From Gemmatimonadota bacterium (GTDB taxonomy: Bacteria > Gemmatimonadota > Gemmatimonadetes > Gemmatimonadales > Gemmatimonadaceae): DNA of 64,000 nucleotides. Where the stretch lies: positions 1 to 64,000 of the forward strand of contig JADJAD010000008.1 in NCBI GenBank assembly GCA_016704465.1, written 5' to 3'. The notes below the pieces were generated by a model. That model made no database searches, was not told the DNA's origin, and saw only the letters and a program-made list of their open reading frames with translations. Of the stretch, positions 16,766-25,470 are shown piece by piece; the stretch's first letter is position 1; each line of letters begins with the position of its first letter. Made by a program: the position numbers and the translations under genes.

Positions 16766-19282
16766 ATGCCTCCCGCCGCCGACGCCCGCCTCTCTCCCGC
16801 CGCCGCCACCGCCGTTCGCGCGGCGATCCGGCTTGCGGGCGGACGCGAGGTCTGCTTCGTGTGCGCGGTGGACGAACGCGAGGTGATTATTTCGGCGCGC
16901 GTCGTCGCGCGCGGGGACATCAAGTCGGTGCTCGCGCTCCCCGGGTTCGCGCAGCGCGGTGAATTGCTGCTGCACAATCACCCGTCGGGCAACCTCGAGC
17001 CGTCGTCTCCCGACCTCGACATCGCGGCCCGCATGCACGATGCCGGGGTGGGGTTCGCGATCACGGACAATGACGCGCGCGACCTGTACGTCGTGGTCGA
17101 GGTGCCGCGCGAGCGGCGCCGGGCTGCGCTCGACGTCGGCGCGGTCGATGCGCTGCTCGGGGTTGGCGGCAAGGTTGCCGGGCAGCACCAGCGGTACGAG
17201 GATCGCGCCAGCCAGCGCGGCTTCGCGCGCACCATCGCGCGCCTGTACAACGGGGGCGGGATCGGCGTGCTCGAGGCGGGGACGGGGGTCGGGAAGTCGT
17301 TAGGCTACCTCATTCCCGCGCTGCGCTGGGCGGCGCTGAATGGCGAACGGACCGTCGTCTCGACCAACACCATCAACCTGCAGGAGCAGCTCGTCGGCAA
17401 GGATCTCCCCTTCCTCGCCCTCGCGCTCGACGACCAGCCGGTGCGCTTCGCCTTGCTCAAGGGGTGGCACAACTACCTCTGCCTGTATCGGCTGGAGCAG
17501 GCGCGCGGAGCGGGGGCCACGCTGTTCGATGCGGGGTCGGTCGGCGAGGTGGAGGCGCTGGCGCAGTGGGCCGATCGCACGGTCGACGGGAGCCGCAGCG
17601 ACCTCGCGACTCTGCCCACGCCGGATGTCTGGGACGAAGTCGCCGCTGAGCCCGACCTGTGCCTGCGGCTGCAATGCCCGCACTTCGATCGGTGCTTCCT
17701 GTTTGCCGCCCGTCGCCAGGCGGCACAGGCCGACGTGATCGTGGTCAACCATCACTTGCTGCTGGCGGACCTCGCGGTGCGGCGCGCGTCGCAGAAGTGG
17801 GACGACGCGGCTGTCCTGCCGCCGTACACGCGGCTGGTGGTCGACGAAGGGCACCACCTCGAGGACGCGGCCGCCAGCCACCTGGGCGCCACGGCGACGC
17901 GGCGCGGGCTGCTGCGCCTGTTTGGGCGACTGGAACGACGTGGCAAGGGGCTCCTGCCGACGCTCATGGCGCGACTGTCGGCCCGCCGGGACCTGCTGAG
18001 CGTCGCCTCGCTCGACCTCGTCCACGCCCGTCTCTTCCCCGCGGCCGTTGCGGCGCGCGACAAGGGAGGGGTGGTCTTCGACCTGCTCGACGGTGTGATG
18101 CAGGAATCCCGGTCGGCCGTCTTCCGACTGGTGGATGACTTCGCCGAGCATCCGGTGTGGCGTGCCGGACTCACTGCGGCGCTCGAGGATCTGCTACGGG
18201 AACTTGCCTTGCTGGGCGACAACCTGCGGCTGGTGCGCGAGCGCCTCGAGGTGGACGAGCAGGCGGTGGAGGCGCACGCCGCGCTCCTGGGGGAATTGCG
18301 CGGGGTGACGCGGCGCCTCGAGCACGCCGGCGATGCGTTGCGCGAAGGGCTGATCCCCGCCGGCAAGGTGGCGACCGTGCGCTGGCTCGAGGTGCGCGGC
18401 AAGGAGCGCAATCTCGCCGTGACCAGCGTCCCGCTCGACCTCGCCCCGATCCTCCGTGAGGATCTCTTCAAGCGGCTGGACACGACGATCATCACCAGCG
18501 CGACGCTCTCCACCGACGGCCGGTTCGACTTCGTCCGCACCAGGCTCGGTCTCACCGAGGATGAGGTCGAGCCCGAGACGCAGGTCTTCCCCTCGCCCTT
18601 CGACTATCCCTCGCAGGCGCTGCTGGCGATTCCGACCGACATCCCGGCGCCGAATGTGGATCCGGGCGCGCACTTCGCCTGCGTCGTCGACGCAATCGTC
18701 ATGGTGGCCAAGGCATCGGGTGGAGGGGTCTTCGCGCTGTTCACCTCGCACCGCGACGTGCGTCAGGCGGCGCTCGCGCTGCGCGAGCGCGGGCTCGACG
18801 AGCGATTCCCGCTCATGGTGCACGGCGAGGACGGACGCGACGCCCTCCTGCGCCGGTTCACCGATGCGGGGCACGCCATCCTGCTCGGCACCTCGTCGTT
18901 CTGGGAAGGGGTCGACGTGCCCGGAGATCCGCTGCGGGCGCTGGTGCTGAGCAAGCTCCCGTTCAAGGTCCCGACCGAACCGCTGACCGACGCCCATTGC
19001 GAAGCGATCGAGCAGCGCGGGGGCGACGCGTTCCGCGAGTACATGATCCCGCACGCCGCCCTGCGGCTGAAGCAAGGCTTCGGCCGGCTGATCCGAACGG
19101 CCACCGACCACGGCGCCGTCCTCTTGATGGACCCCCGCGCCCACTCCAAGTCGTACGGGCGCGACCTCATAGAAGGACTCCCCCCCGCGCGCCAAATCAT
19201 CGCCCCGTGGCAAGAGGTAGAACGAGCGGTCACCGACTTCTATCGCCATGCCCCTCGGGCAGCCCCCCCGCCAAATCGGTAG
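16766..19282 (+). CDS. RadC/JAMM-domain fused to DinG-type (XPD-like) iron-sulfur helicase
   Basis: 838 residues. Residues 1-115 form a RadC/JAB1-like domain with a complete metal motif: His70-x-His72, seven residues, Ser80, two residues, Asp83 (LLLHNHPSGNLEPSSPDLD). Residues 140-835 are a superfamily-2 DinG helicase: Walker A EAGTGVGKS (about 170-178), iron-sulfur Cys cluster (Cys in NYLCLYRL, then CLRLQCPHFDRC with DinG's C-x4-C-x5-C spacing), DEAH-like VVDEGHH, and motif VI QGFGRLIRT. DinG unwinds R-loops and forked DNA. The fused metalloprotease-like domain is unusual. TTA-GGC occurs just after Walker A (17298-17305). It stands alone between repeats on both sides. Confidence 0.88.
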   Translation: MPPAADARLSPAAATAVRAAIRLAGGREVCFVCAVDEREVIISARVVARGDIKSVLALPGFAQRGELLLHNHPSGNLEPSSPDLDIAARMHDAGVGFAITDNDARDLYVVVEVPRERRRAALDVGAVDALLGVGGKVAGQHQRYEDRASQRGFARTIARLYNGGGIGVLEAGTGVGKSLGYLIPALRWAALNGERTVVSTNTINLQEQLVGKDLPFLALALDDQPVRFALLKGWHNYLCLYRLEQARGAGATLFDAGSVGEVEALAQWADRTVDGSRSDLATLPTPDVWDEVAAEPDLCLRLQCPHFDRCFLFAARRQAAQADVIVVNHHLLLADLAVRRASQKWDDAAVLPPYTRLVVDEGHHLEDAAASHLGATATRRGLLRLFGRLERRGKGLLPTLMARLSARRDLLSVASLDLVHARLFPAAVAARDKGGVVFDLLDGVMQESRSAVFRLVDDFAEHPVWRAGLTAALEDLLRELALLGDNLRLVRERLEVDEQAVEAHAALLGELRGVTRRLEHAGDALREGLIPAGKVATVRWLEVRGKERNLAVTSVPLDLAPILREDLFKRLDTTIITSATLSTDGRFDFVRTRLGLTEDEVEPETQVFPSPFDYPSQALLAIPTDIPAPNVDPGAHFACVVDAIVMVAKASGGGVFALFTSHRDVRQAALALRERGLDERFPLMVHGEDGRDALLRRFTDAGHAILLGTSSFWEGVDVPGDPLRALVLSKLPFKVPTEPLTDAHCEAIEQRGGDAFREYMIPHAALRLKQGFGRLIRTATDHGAVLLMDPRAHSKSYGRDLIEGLPPARQIIAPWQEVERAVTDFYRHAPRAAPPPNR

Positions 19283-19288
19283 CTTTCA

Positions 19289-19319
19289 CTCCCGTCCCCC
19301 GTCCCCCGTCCCCCGTCCG
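19289..19319. repeat. Heptamer repeat (CCCCGTC)n, copy 6
   Basis: C-rich on the plus strand. It fills the 42-bp gap between the JAMM-DinG stop (19282) and the ATG of the FAH-family gene (19325), leaving no room for a normal ribosome-binding site. Confidence 0.85.
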
Positions 19320-19324
19320 CCCCC

Positions 19325-19930
19325 ATGTCTCGTCCATCCAAGATCGTCTGCATCGGCCGCAACTACGTCGATCACGCCAAGGAACTCGGCAACGACGTCC
19401 CGGTCGAGCCGTTGTTCTTTCTCAAGCCCCCTTCGTCGCTTATCGGCGACGGCGACGCCATCGTGCTCCCATCGCAATCGGACCGCGTGGAGTTCGAGGG
19501 CGAAATCGCCGTGGTCATCGGTAGGACGCTGAAGGACGCAACCGAGGAGGAGGCGATCGCCGCCGTGGATTCGGTCGTGGCGCTGAACGACGTCACCGCG
19601 CGCGACCTGCAACGCACCGATTCGCAGTGGACCCGCGCCAAGGGGTTCGACACGTTCTGCGCCGTGGGAACTCCCAAGCGAGGGGTGTTCGACTTCGGGA
19701 TGCTGGAGGTCGTCACGCGAGTCAACGGCGCGGAGCGGCAGCGGGCCCACGGGTCGAGCATGGTGTTCTCGGTCCCCTTCCTGCTATCCTACGTCTCGAA
19801 GGTCATGACGCTCGAGCCCGGCGACATCGTGGCGACGGGCACCCCGGCGGGCGTTGGTCCGCTGACGCAGGGGGACGTGGTGGAGGTCGAGATCGTGGGT
19901 GTCAGCAGCGTGAAGAATGTCGTGCGGTGA
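19325..19930 (+). CDS. Fumarylacetoacetate hydrolase-family protein
   Basis: 201 residues. The FAH catalytic core is complete: IVCIGRNYVDHAKELG, FLKPPSSLI, the metal-binding EFEGEIAVVIG, DVTARDLQ, KGFDTFCAVG, and C-terminal MTLEPGDIVATGTPAGVGPL. Short members like this (compare human FAHD1) act as acylpyruvase or oxaloacetate decarboxylase, or in aromatic breakdown as 2-hydroxyhepta-2,4-diene-1,7-dioate isomerase; the exact substrate cannot be read from sequence. The start ATG is firm because conservation begins five residues in. Confidence 0.88.
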   Translation: MSRPSKIVCIGRNYVDHAKELGNDVPVEPLFFLKPPSSLIGDGDAIVLPSQSDRVEFEGEIAVVIGRTLKDATEEEAIAAVDSVVALNDVTARDLQRTDSQWTRAKGFDTFCAVGTPKRGVFDFGMLEVVTRVNGAERQRAHGSSMVFSVPFLLSYVSKVMTLEPGDIVATGTPAGVGPLTQGDVVEVEIVGVSSVKNVVR

Positions 19931-20040
19931 GCGACCAATTTCTGCCGCATTGCACGTGAGCGGAAACCCGTTAGCGAGCGAGGGTTACCAAGAGATGATC
20001 CTCCGCGCAATCCATCAGGAGTCCTGAGGCACCCAACGAG

Positions 20041-20994
20041 ATGCTGACCCTGCACAAGCGACACGACCGCACGATTCCCGGCGACGGCGCCGGTCGTTCG
20101 GCGCGCGCGACGGCGGTGTCGGTGATCGTACACATCGTGCTCCTGTTCGCGCTCGTGCAGGCGCTGCAGTCGACCGGGGCGATCCAGCGAATCTTCGTCA
20201 AGGCCACGGACTTCTCCTTCGGCCAGCCGATCGAGCGCCTGCAGTACATCGCCGTCGCGCCGCCGCGCACGCCGCCTCCGGCGGTGGCGCCGCAAGCCAG
20301 CGCCGGTCCAGCATCGCAGGGAGGGGCGCCTCAGGCGGGTCGCACGACCGGGGGCGAGGCAGATCCCGGAACTCCGCTCATTCCCTCCGTCCCCCTCGTA
20401 TCACCGAATGCGGTCCCGGTCGGCATCCCGGCCCCGGGGGCGGGCTTCGACGTCAACGTGGGAACGCCCGCCGGTGGTCCGCTCGCCAGCGGGCGCGGGG
20501 CGGTGAAGGGACTGCAGCCGGGGTATGTCGATCCGCGCCTGTGGGTGGAGGCGCCCGTGCTCGTGTATGCGCCCAAGAGCGACGAGGAGCGACTCGATTC
20601 GGCGGTCAGCACCAGCATCATGCGATACCGCGACTCGCTGCTCGCCAACGGCTACACCCCGAATCGGTTCGAGCAGGGCGACTGGACCTACCGAACAAAA
20701 GATGGCAAGCGCTATGGCATCGACCAGCAATTCATCCGACTCGGCAAGTTCTCCATCCCCACGGCGCTCCTTGCGCTCCTGCCCATGAACCAGGTGCAGG
20801 GCAACCCGATCGAGAACGACCGGCAGCGCCGCCTTGCGGCGATGCGCATCGACATCATGCAGGGGGCCGAGGCAGCGATGAACGAGGAGGAGTTCCGCCA
20901 GGCGGTGAAGAAGATCCGTGCCCGGAAGGACAAGGAACGGAAGGAAGCCGAAGCGAAGAAGAAGGGCGACGTCAAGACGATCTCGGAGCGTTAG
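20041..20994 (+). CDS. Membrane-anchored Pro-rich protein with TonB-like N terminus
   Basis: 317 residues. A short cytoplasmic basic stretch is followed by one transmembrane helix (about 22-42, VSVIVHIVLLFALVQALQ) that resembles the SVxxHxxL segment of TonB N termini. A Pro/Ala/Gly-rich linker follows (about 75-155), then an alpha-beta region with LWVEAPVLVYAPKSDEERLDSAV and a charged Lys/Glu-rich C terminus. The usual TonB C-terminal fold is not recognisable. It could be an energy-transducer-like or cell-envelope protein; function unknown. The gene ends in CGT TAG GC, one copy of the sense-oriented octamer. Confidence 0.65.
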   Translation: MLTLHKRHDRTIPGDGAGRSARATAVSVIVHIVLLFALVQALQSTGAIQRIFVKATDFSFGQPIERLQYIAVAPPRTPPPAVAPQASAGPASQGGAPQAGRTTGGEADPGTPLIPSVPLVSPNAVPVGIPAPGAGFDVNVGTPAGGPLASGRGAVKGLQPGYVDPRLWVEAPVLVYAPKSDEERLDSAVSTSIMRYRDSLLANGYTPNRFEQGDWTYRTKDGKRYGIDQQFIRLGKFSIPTALLALLPMNQVQGNPIENDRQRRLAAMRIDIMQGAEAAMNEEEFRQAVKKIRARKDKERKEAEAKKKGDVKTISER

Positions 20995-21030
20995 GCCGCG
21001 TCGTCTCCGCCACACCTCCGTTGCCGCCGG

Positions 21031-21675
21031 CTACTCGTCTACTGGTTCAGTTGCCGGCTCGTCGTGCCACGTGCGGAACACCGCGCTAACGACCCCCAGC
21101 ACCGAGAAGTCGTCGCTGGGGCCGAGGAAGATCTCGCGCGACTCGCCGTTGGTGGCGGCGAGCGACAGCACCGCCCCCTGCCTCGCGACGATACGCACGA
21201 GCACATGGCTCCCCACCCGCGCGGCGACGAGGTCGCCGTCGCGGGCGCGCGTCGAGGGACTGATCAGCACCCAGTCGCCGTGGTGCACGCCGCGCGACAT
21301 CATCGCATCGCCGCTCTGGCGCAGGAAGAAGGCATCGTCGGCCGGGACGAAGGCACGGTCCATCGCCACCCAGCGCTCCCGGTTGTCCTCCGTCAGGTAC
21401 GGGTCCGTCGGGTTGACACGGGCGTAGAGCGGGACGGGTTGCACCTGCCCCATCGACGACCAGCCGACGATGCGCACGCCGCGCGATCGCGCCCCCTCTC
21501 GCTCGATGAATCCCTTGTCGGCGAGCGCCTGCAGCAACTCGGCCACGGTCTTGGTCGACTTGATGCGAAAGCGGCGGCCGATCTCGCGGACACTGGGCTG
21601 GAAGGTGTTCTCCGCCAGGAAGTCCAGGAGATAGTGATAGACGCGCCGCTCCAGCGGCGTGAGGGGGTCGGTCAT
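21031..21675 (-). CDS. LexA-like transcriptional regulator without autoprotease residues
   Basis: 214 residues from the ATG at 21675. Residues 1-70 are a LexA-type winged helix (LTPLERRVYHYLLDF, STKTVAELLQALADKGFIER), and residues 78-205 are the S24/LexA C-terminal domain. In LexA the self-cleavage site is Ala-Gly in RVAAGEP; here it is RVNPTDP. The catalytic Ser of the G-x-S-M motif is Ala124 (SGDAMM), and the catalytic Lys is Arg161 (VLVRIV). All three elements needed for RecA-stimulated cleavage are therefore absent, although the fold is well kept. It may be a constitutive repressor or respond to another signal. Confidence 0.88.
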   Translation of the reverse strand: MTDPLTPLERRVYHYLLDFLAENTFQPSVREIGRRFRIKSTKTVAELLQALADKGFIEREGARSRGVRIVGWSSMGQVQPVPLYARVNPTDPYLTEDNRERWVAMDRAFVPADDAFFLRQSGDAMMSRGVHHGDWVLISPSTRARDGDLVAARVGSHVLVRIVARQGAVLSLAATNGESREIFLGPSDDFSVLGVVSAVFRTWHDEPATEPVDE

Positions 21676-21757
21676 CCGGGAATGGCGGGACGAGGGCCGG
21701 CGAGTGAGATGGTGAGGCTCACCGGGGCGACGACGTTGCATCGCCCCGGCGACGGCG

Positions 21758-23239
21758 TCAACCGGCGATCGACGATCGGGTGAGGTGGACAACAGCGGCA
21801 TCCAGCCGGGCCAGCGAGCGCTCGCGCCCGACCGCGAGCAGGACATCGAAGATCCCGGGTGTCGCGGCGACCCCGGTCAGGGCCACTCGCATCGGCTGGA
21901 AAATCTTCCCGACGCCGATTCCCCGGGCCTCGCCCAAGGCGCGCAGCGCCGTCTCCATCGCCCCGGCCTCCCACTCTCCCTCGGCCAGGCGCTCGCGCAC
22001 GGCCTGCAGCAGCTCGGCGCTCGCCGCGGGATCCTTCCACTGCTTGGCGGCCGCGTCCGCATCGTAGAGCACTTCATCGACGAAGTAGGGACGGCACTGT
22101 GCGACCAGCTCGTTGACTGTGCGGGCGCGCACGCGCAGCAGCTCGAGCAGTCGATGCCACCACTCCGTGCGCTCGGCAATCGCCTCGGCCGTGGTCAAGT
22201 CCGCCCGCACGAGAAAGGGCCGCAGGTACGCATCGAGCGCGTCGATCGGGGTCTGCGCCAGATGCTGCCCGTTCATCCATTCCAGCTTCGTCGCGTCGAA
22301 GACCGCGGCCTTCTTCAAGAGTCCGTCTTCCGAGAAGTAGTCGATCAGCTCCTGACGGGTCATCACCTCGCGATCACCACCGGGCGACCAGCCCAGCAGG
22401 GCGAGGAAGTTGCACATGGCGTCGGGGAGGATGCCGAGGCCGTGATAGTCGCCCACCGCGGTGGCCCCATGACGCTTGGAGAGCTTCTTCCCGTCCGACC
22501 CGAGGATCATCGGAAGGTGGGCGAACGTTGGAAGTGCCGCGCCGAGCGCTCGATACAGCAGGATCTGCTTCGGCGTGTTGGAGATGTGGTCGTCGCCGCG
22601 CATGACGAGCGTGATGGCGGTCGCGATGTCGTCGGAGACGACCGCCAGGTTGTAGATCGGCGTGCCGTCGGAGCGCAGGATGATGAAGTCGTCGATGTCC
22701 TTGTTGGGAAACTCGATCTGTCCATGCACCATGTCCACCCAACCCGTTGCCCCCTCGGGGACGCGGAAGCGGATCGTGAACGGGTCGCCTCGATCGAGTC
22801 TCGACTGGAGTTCGTCCGCCGGCAGCTCGGCCAACCGGCGGTCGAAACGGAACTGCTCGCCGGCGGCCTCGGCGTCCTTGCGCAGTCGGTCGAGTTCCTC
22901 ACCCGTCGTGAAGTCGCGATAGGCTGCTCCCGAAGCGAGCAGCGCGTGCGCGTCGCGCTGGTGACGCGCCAGGTTGGCCCCCTGGAACGTGACCTCCTCG
23001 TCCCAGTCGAGCCCGAGCCAGGTCATCCCCTCGAAGATCGCCCGCGTGCTGTCATCGGTGCTGCGGGCGCGATCGGTGTCCTCGATCCGGAGCAGGAACT
23101 TCCCCCCGGTCTTGCGGGCCAGGAGCCAGTTGAACAGCGCCGTCCGCGCGCCGCCGACGTGGAGATAGCCGGTTGGCGAGGGGGCAAAGCGCAAGCGTGG
23201 AGGAGTGATCACTCGAACAGGGAGCAAGGGGAGCGGCAA
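21758..23239 (-). CDS. gltX: Glutamyl-tRNA synthetase
   Basis: Class I aminoacyl-tRNA synthetase charging tRNA-Glu. It shows the HIGH-type motif APSPTGYLHVGG, the KMSKS-type motif KKLSKRHGA, FLLRIEDTDRARS, GDDHISNTPKQILLYRALG and the C-terminal anticodon-binding helices. The 493-residue length is normal. The start is either ATG 23239 or GTG 23212, the latter putting the conserved RLRFAPSPTG four residues in; GAGG lies close to the ATG, so I keep it. Whether it is the discriminating form or also charges tRNA-Gln cannot be told from this window. Confidence 0.95.
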   Translation of the reverse strand: MPLPLLPVRVITPPRLRFAPSPTGYLHVGGARTALFNWLLARKTGGKFLLRIEDTDRARSTDDSTRAIFEGMTWLGLDWDEEVTFQGANLARHQRDAHALLASGAAYRDFTTGEELDRLRKDAEAAGEQFRFDRRLAELPADELQSRLDRGDPFTIRFRVPEGATGWVDMVHGQIEFPNKDIDDFIILRSDGTPIYNLAVVSDDIATAITLVMRGDDHISNTPKQILLYRALGAALPTFAHLPMILGSDGKKLSKRHGATAVGDYHGLGILPDAMCNFLALLGWSPGGDREVMTRQELIDYFSEDGLLKKAAVFDATKLEWMNGQHLAQTPIDALDAYLRPFLVRADLTTAEAIAERTEWWHRLLELLRVRARTVNELVAQCRPYFVDEVLYDADAAAKQWKDPAASAELLQAVRERLAEGEWEAGAMETALRALGEARGIGVGKIFQPMRVALTGVAATPGIFDVLLAVGRERSLARLDAAVVHLTRSSIAG

Positions 23240-23278
23240 TGCCTCGTCGAAGGGCCGTGCCAGGTCATGTCCTCAGAA

Positions 23279-23330
23279 CGACGGACGGGAGACGGAAACC
23301 TCCCGTCTCCCGTCTCCCGTCTCCCGTCTG
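23279..23330. repeat. Heptamer repeat hairpin (GGAGACG type), copy 7
   Basis: A short G-rich arm (GACGGGAGACGG) and a longer arm of CTCCCGT units form an inverted repeat separated by four bases. It lies between gltX and tRNA-Ser and may act as a processing or termination hairpin for the tRNA transcript, though no T run follows on the minus strand. Confidence 0.8.
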
Positions 23331-23341
23331 CAGTTCTACTA

Positions 23342-23431
23342 CGGAGACGGAGGGATTCGAACCCTCGATAGGAGTTGACCCCCTATGCCGGTTTAGCAAA
23401 CCGGTGCCTTCAGCCTCTCGGCCACATCTCC
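23342..23431 (-). tRNA. tRNA-Ser (anticodon GCT)
   Basis: A 90-nt class II tRNA: acceptor GGAGATG/CGTCTCC with G discriminator, D arm GCCGAGAGGCTGAAGGC, anticodon stem CCGGT/ACCGG with loop TTGCTAA (anticodon GCT, reading AGC/AGU), a long variable arm, and T loop TTCGAAT. No encoded CCA. Confidence 0.96.
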
Positions 23432-23571
23432 AGGACGTGCTGGGAACGAGAGGATGTTAGTCCGGGACGTGAGGGGCGTCAACGGACGCACGGGCAATTC
23501 GCGGTGCCCACGTCTGTTCCCGATCCGCATGATGCCGAGCCCCGGTCATGCCGTCCATCCAGCATGCATGA

Positions 23572-25167
23572 TCAGGCTCGCCGGCGCTTCGCGCGCGCGG
23601 CAAGGAGGGTCCAGAGGAGCAGGGGGACTGCGACCAGCCAGCCCGCAACTCGCGCCCGACCCTCGCCGAGCAGCACGTGCAGCGAGAGGAAGATCGAGGC
23701 GATCGTGACACTGATCACCATGGCCGGAAAGCCGAAGCGCATGAACTCGGAGAAGCCGATGCGCACCCCTTCCTTCTCGGCGAGGCCGATGGTCGTGACG
23801 TTGGCCGACGCGCCGACCGCCGTTCCGTTCCCTCCCAGGCAGGCTCCGAGCGAGAGCGCCCACCACAGTACCTGCGTGTCGCCGGGAAGCGCCCGGGTCA
23901 GGGCCATCACGATGGGGATGCTGACGGCGACGTAGGGAATGTTGTCGATGAACGCTGACAGGATGGCGCTCACCCAGCAGATCAGCAGGGCAGCGAAGAG
24001 CAGCGTTCCCGAGTCGCCCAGCGAGAGCGCGCGACTGGTGCCGCTGATGGTGGCTTCCAGGCCATGCGCGACCGACCCGATGAGCCCCGTCTCGACGGCC
24101 GCTCCCACGACGATGAACAGGAAGAAGAAGAAGCACAGCGTCGGCCACTCGATGTCGCGCTCGATCACGTGCAGGATGCCGTGCGTTCGCTCGTCGTGCG
24201 TGGGCCGGTGACGGCGCAGGTACAGCACGTCCTGCACGATGAGTGCGGCGGTGGCGCCGATGACCGCCGGGATCGCGGGGGGCATCCCGGTGGCGGCGTG
24301 GGTGAGGAAACCGAGCAGGATGAAGAGGCAGATGCCAGTCATCCAGCGCAGCAGCAGCGGATCGGTTGGTGTGGGTGGGGGCTCGGCGACGAAGGCGCCG
24401 CCGGGCGGGACGGCCCCGTCGAGCGCCGTGGCATACACGCGCGCCGAGTACACCTGCACGGCGATCACCATCACGATGACCGGCGCGGCCAGGACCTCGA
24501 GGAAGTCGAGAAAGCTCAACCCGGCCCCCGAGCCGATCATGATGTTCGGCGGGTCGCCGATCAGCGTGGCCGTGCCGCCGATGTTGGAGGCGATCACCAT
24601 CGGGAGCAGGATGGCGGCGGGCGCGAGGCCGAGGCGCGCGCTCATCGCCGTGGCCATGGGCGTCACGAAGATCACCGTCGTGACGTTGTCGAGAAACGCC
24701 GAGGTTGCGGCGGTGAACCAGGCCACGAGGTTCTGCACCCGGCGTGGTTCGCCCGCGGCGCGGTTCATCAGGGTCCCGACGGCCCACGCGAAGAAGCCCG
24801 TGGCCTTGAGCACCGCCACCACGGCCATCATCGAGCCGAGCAGGAGGAGCACGTTGAGGTCGACGGCAACCCACGCGCGCTCGAAGGTGATCAGGTGGAA
24901 CGGGGTGAGGTAGGTGATGCCCCACAGCAATGATGCCGCCCCGAGCACGATGAGGACGCGATGCGCGGCCTCACGGGCGAGCAGGACGAAGAGCAGGACG
25001 ATCGTCGCGGCGACGATGCCCTGGGACAAGGGATCGGTCGTGCTCGCGCGTGCCGCTTCGCTGGCGTGGGCGATTGTCGGGACGAGCGCGAGCATGCACA
25101 AGAGGAGCGCTGCAGGTACGAGCGCACGATCGCGCGCACCCACGAGCGCACGAACGCGCGCGATCAC
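23572..25167 (-). CDS. ArsB/NhaD-type ion transporter (SLC13-like permease)
   Basis: About 531 residues with roughly 11-12 transmembrane helices. It carries the two re-entrant-loop signatures of the ion transporter superfamily: SAFLDNVTTVIFVTPM and SNIGGTATLIGDPPNIMIGS in the first half, and FIDNIPYVA with GNGTAVGASANVTTIGLAEKEG in the second. Family members export arsenite, exchange Na+/H+, or carry dicarboxylates; the IT-superfamily core does not decide the substrate. No ars genes are nearby. The N terminus is uncertain: GTG starts at 25143, 25167 and further up lie in a 24-bp tandem repeat; one of them precedes the signal-anchor ALLLCMLALVPTIAHA. Confidence 0.75.
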   Translation of the reverse strand: MIARVRALVGARDRALVPAALLLCMLALVPTIAHASEAARASTTDPLSQGIVAATIVLLFVLLAREAAHRVLIVLGAASLLWGITYLTPFHLITFERAWVAVDLNVLLLLGSMMAVVAVLKATGFFAWAVGTLMNRAAGEPRRVQNLVAWFTAATSAFLDNVTTVIFVTPMATAMSARLGLAPAAILLPMVIASNIGGTATLIGDPPNIMIGSGAGLSFLDFLEVLAAPVIVMVIAVQVYSARVYATALDGAVPPGGAFVAEPPPTPTDPLLLRWMTGICLFILLGFLTHAATGMPPAIPAVIGATAALIVQDVLYLRRHRPTHDERTHGILHVIERDIEWPTLCFFFFLFIVVGAAVETGLIGSVAHGLEATISGTSRALSLGDSGTLLFAALLICWVSAILSAFIDNIPYVAVSIPIVMALTRALPGDTQVLWWALSLGACLGGNGTAVGASANVTTIGLAEKEGVRIGFSEFMRFGFPAMVISVTIASIFLSLHVLLGEGRARVAGWLVAVPLLLWTLLAARAKRRRA

Positions 25168-25188
25168 GAGCGCACCAACGCGCGCGAT
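25117..25188. repeat. Three 24-bp tandem repeats at the transporter N terminus
   Basis: Units at 25117-25140, 25141-25164 and 25165-25188 share the core ACGAGCGCACGAACGCGCGC. Read on the minus strand they encode eight-residue repeats like VIARVRAL. Two units begin with CAC on the plus strand (GTG on the minus strand), so each supplies an alternative in-frame start codon for the transporter. Confidence 0.85.
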
Positions 25189-25470
25189 CACAGCGGTGGC
25201 GAGGACCGACAGGCGGTGAACGGGGCGCGGCACGCGAGGACTCCCGACGCGGGTTCTGGGTGGAGGGCAACACGCCAGGGAAGGGCCGGCTGCAGCGCGC
25301 GGCGCACGCACCGATGGGAAACTTGGTGCTGGCGGTCGGGAATCGGGAAGGGAGGGGGGGGATGCCGGGTGTCGCGATCGCGGAATCGCCCAGGTGGGGA
25401 GGTGCAAACCGCTCGGCGCAATCTCCCGGCGTCGGCGCCAACGATGCAGTCCGGCCCTTACTCCTGTGAG
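25189..25470. other. Intergenic region without recognisable gene
   Basis: Sequence between the permease N terminus and the end of the TonB-plug gene. An open frame continues upstream of the permease to 25407, but its composition (Pro, Ser and Arg-rich, no hydrophobic segment) looks non-coding. I see no tRNA, terminator hairpin or clear promoter here. Confidence 0.5.
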
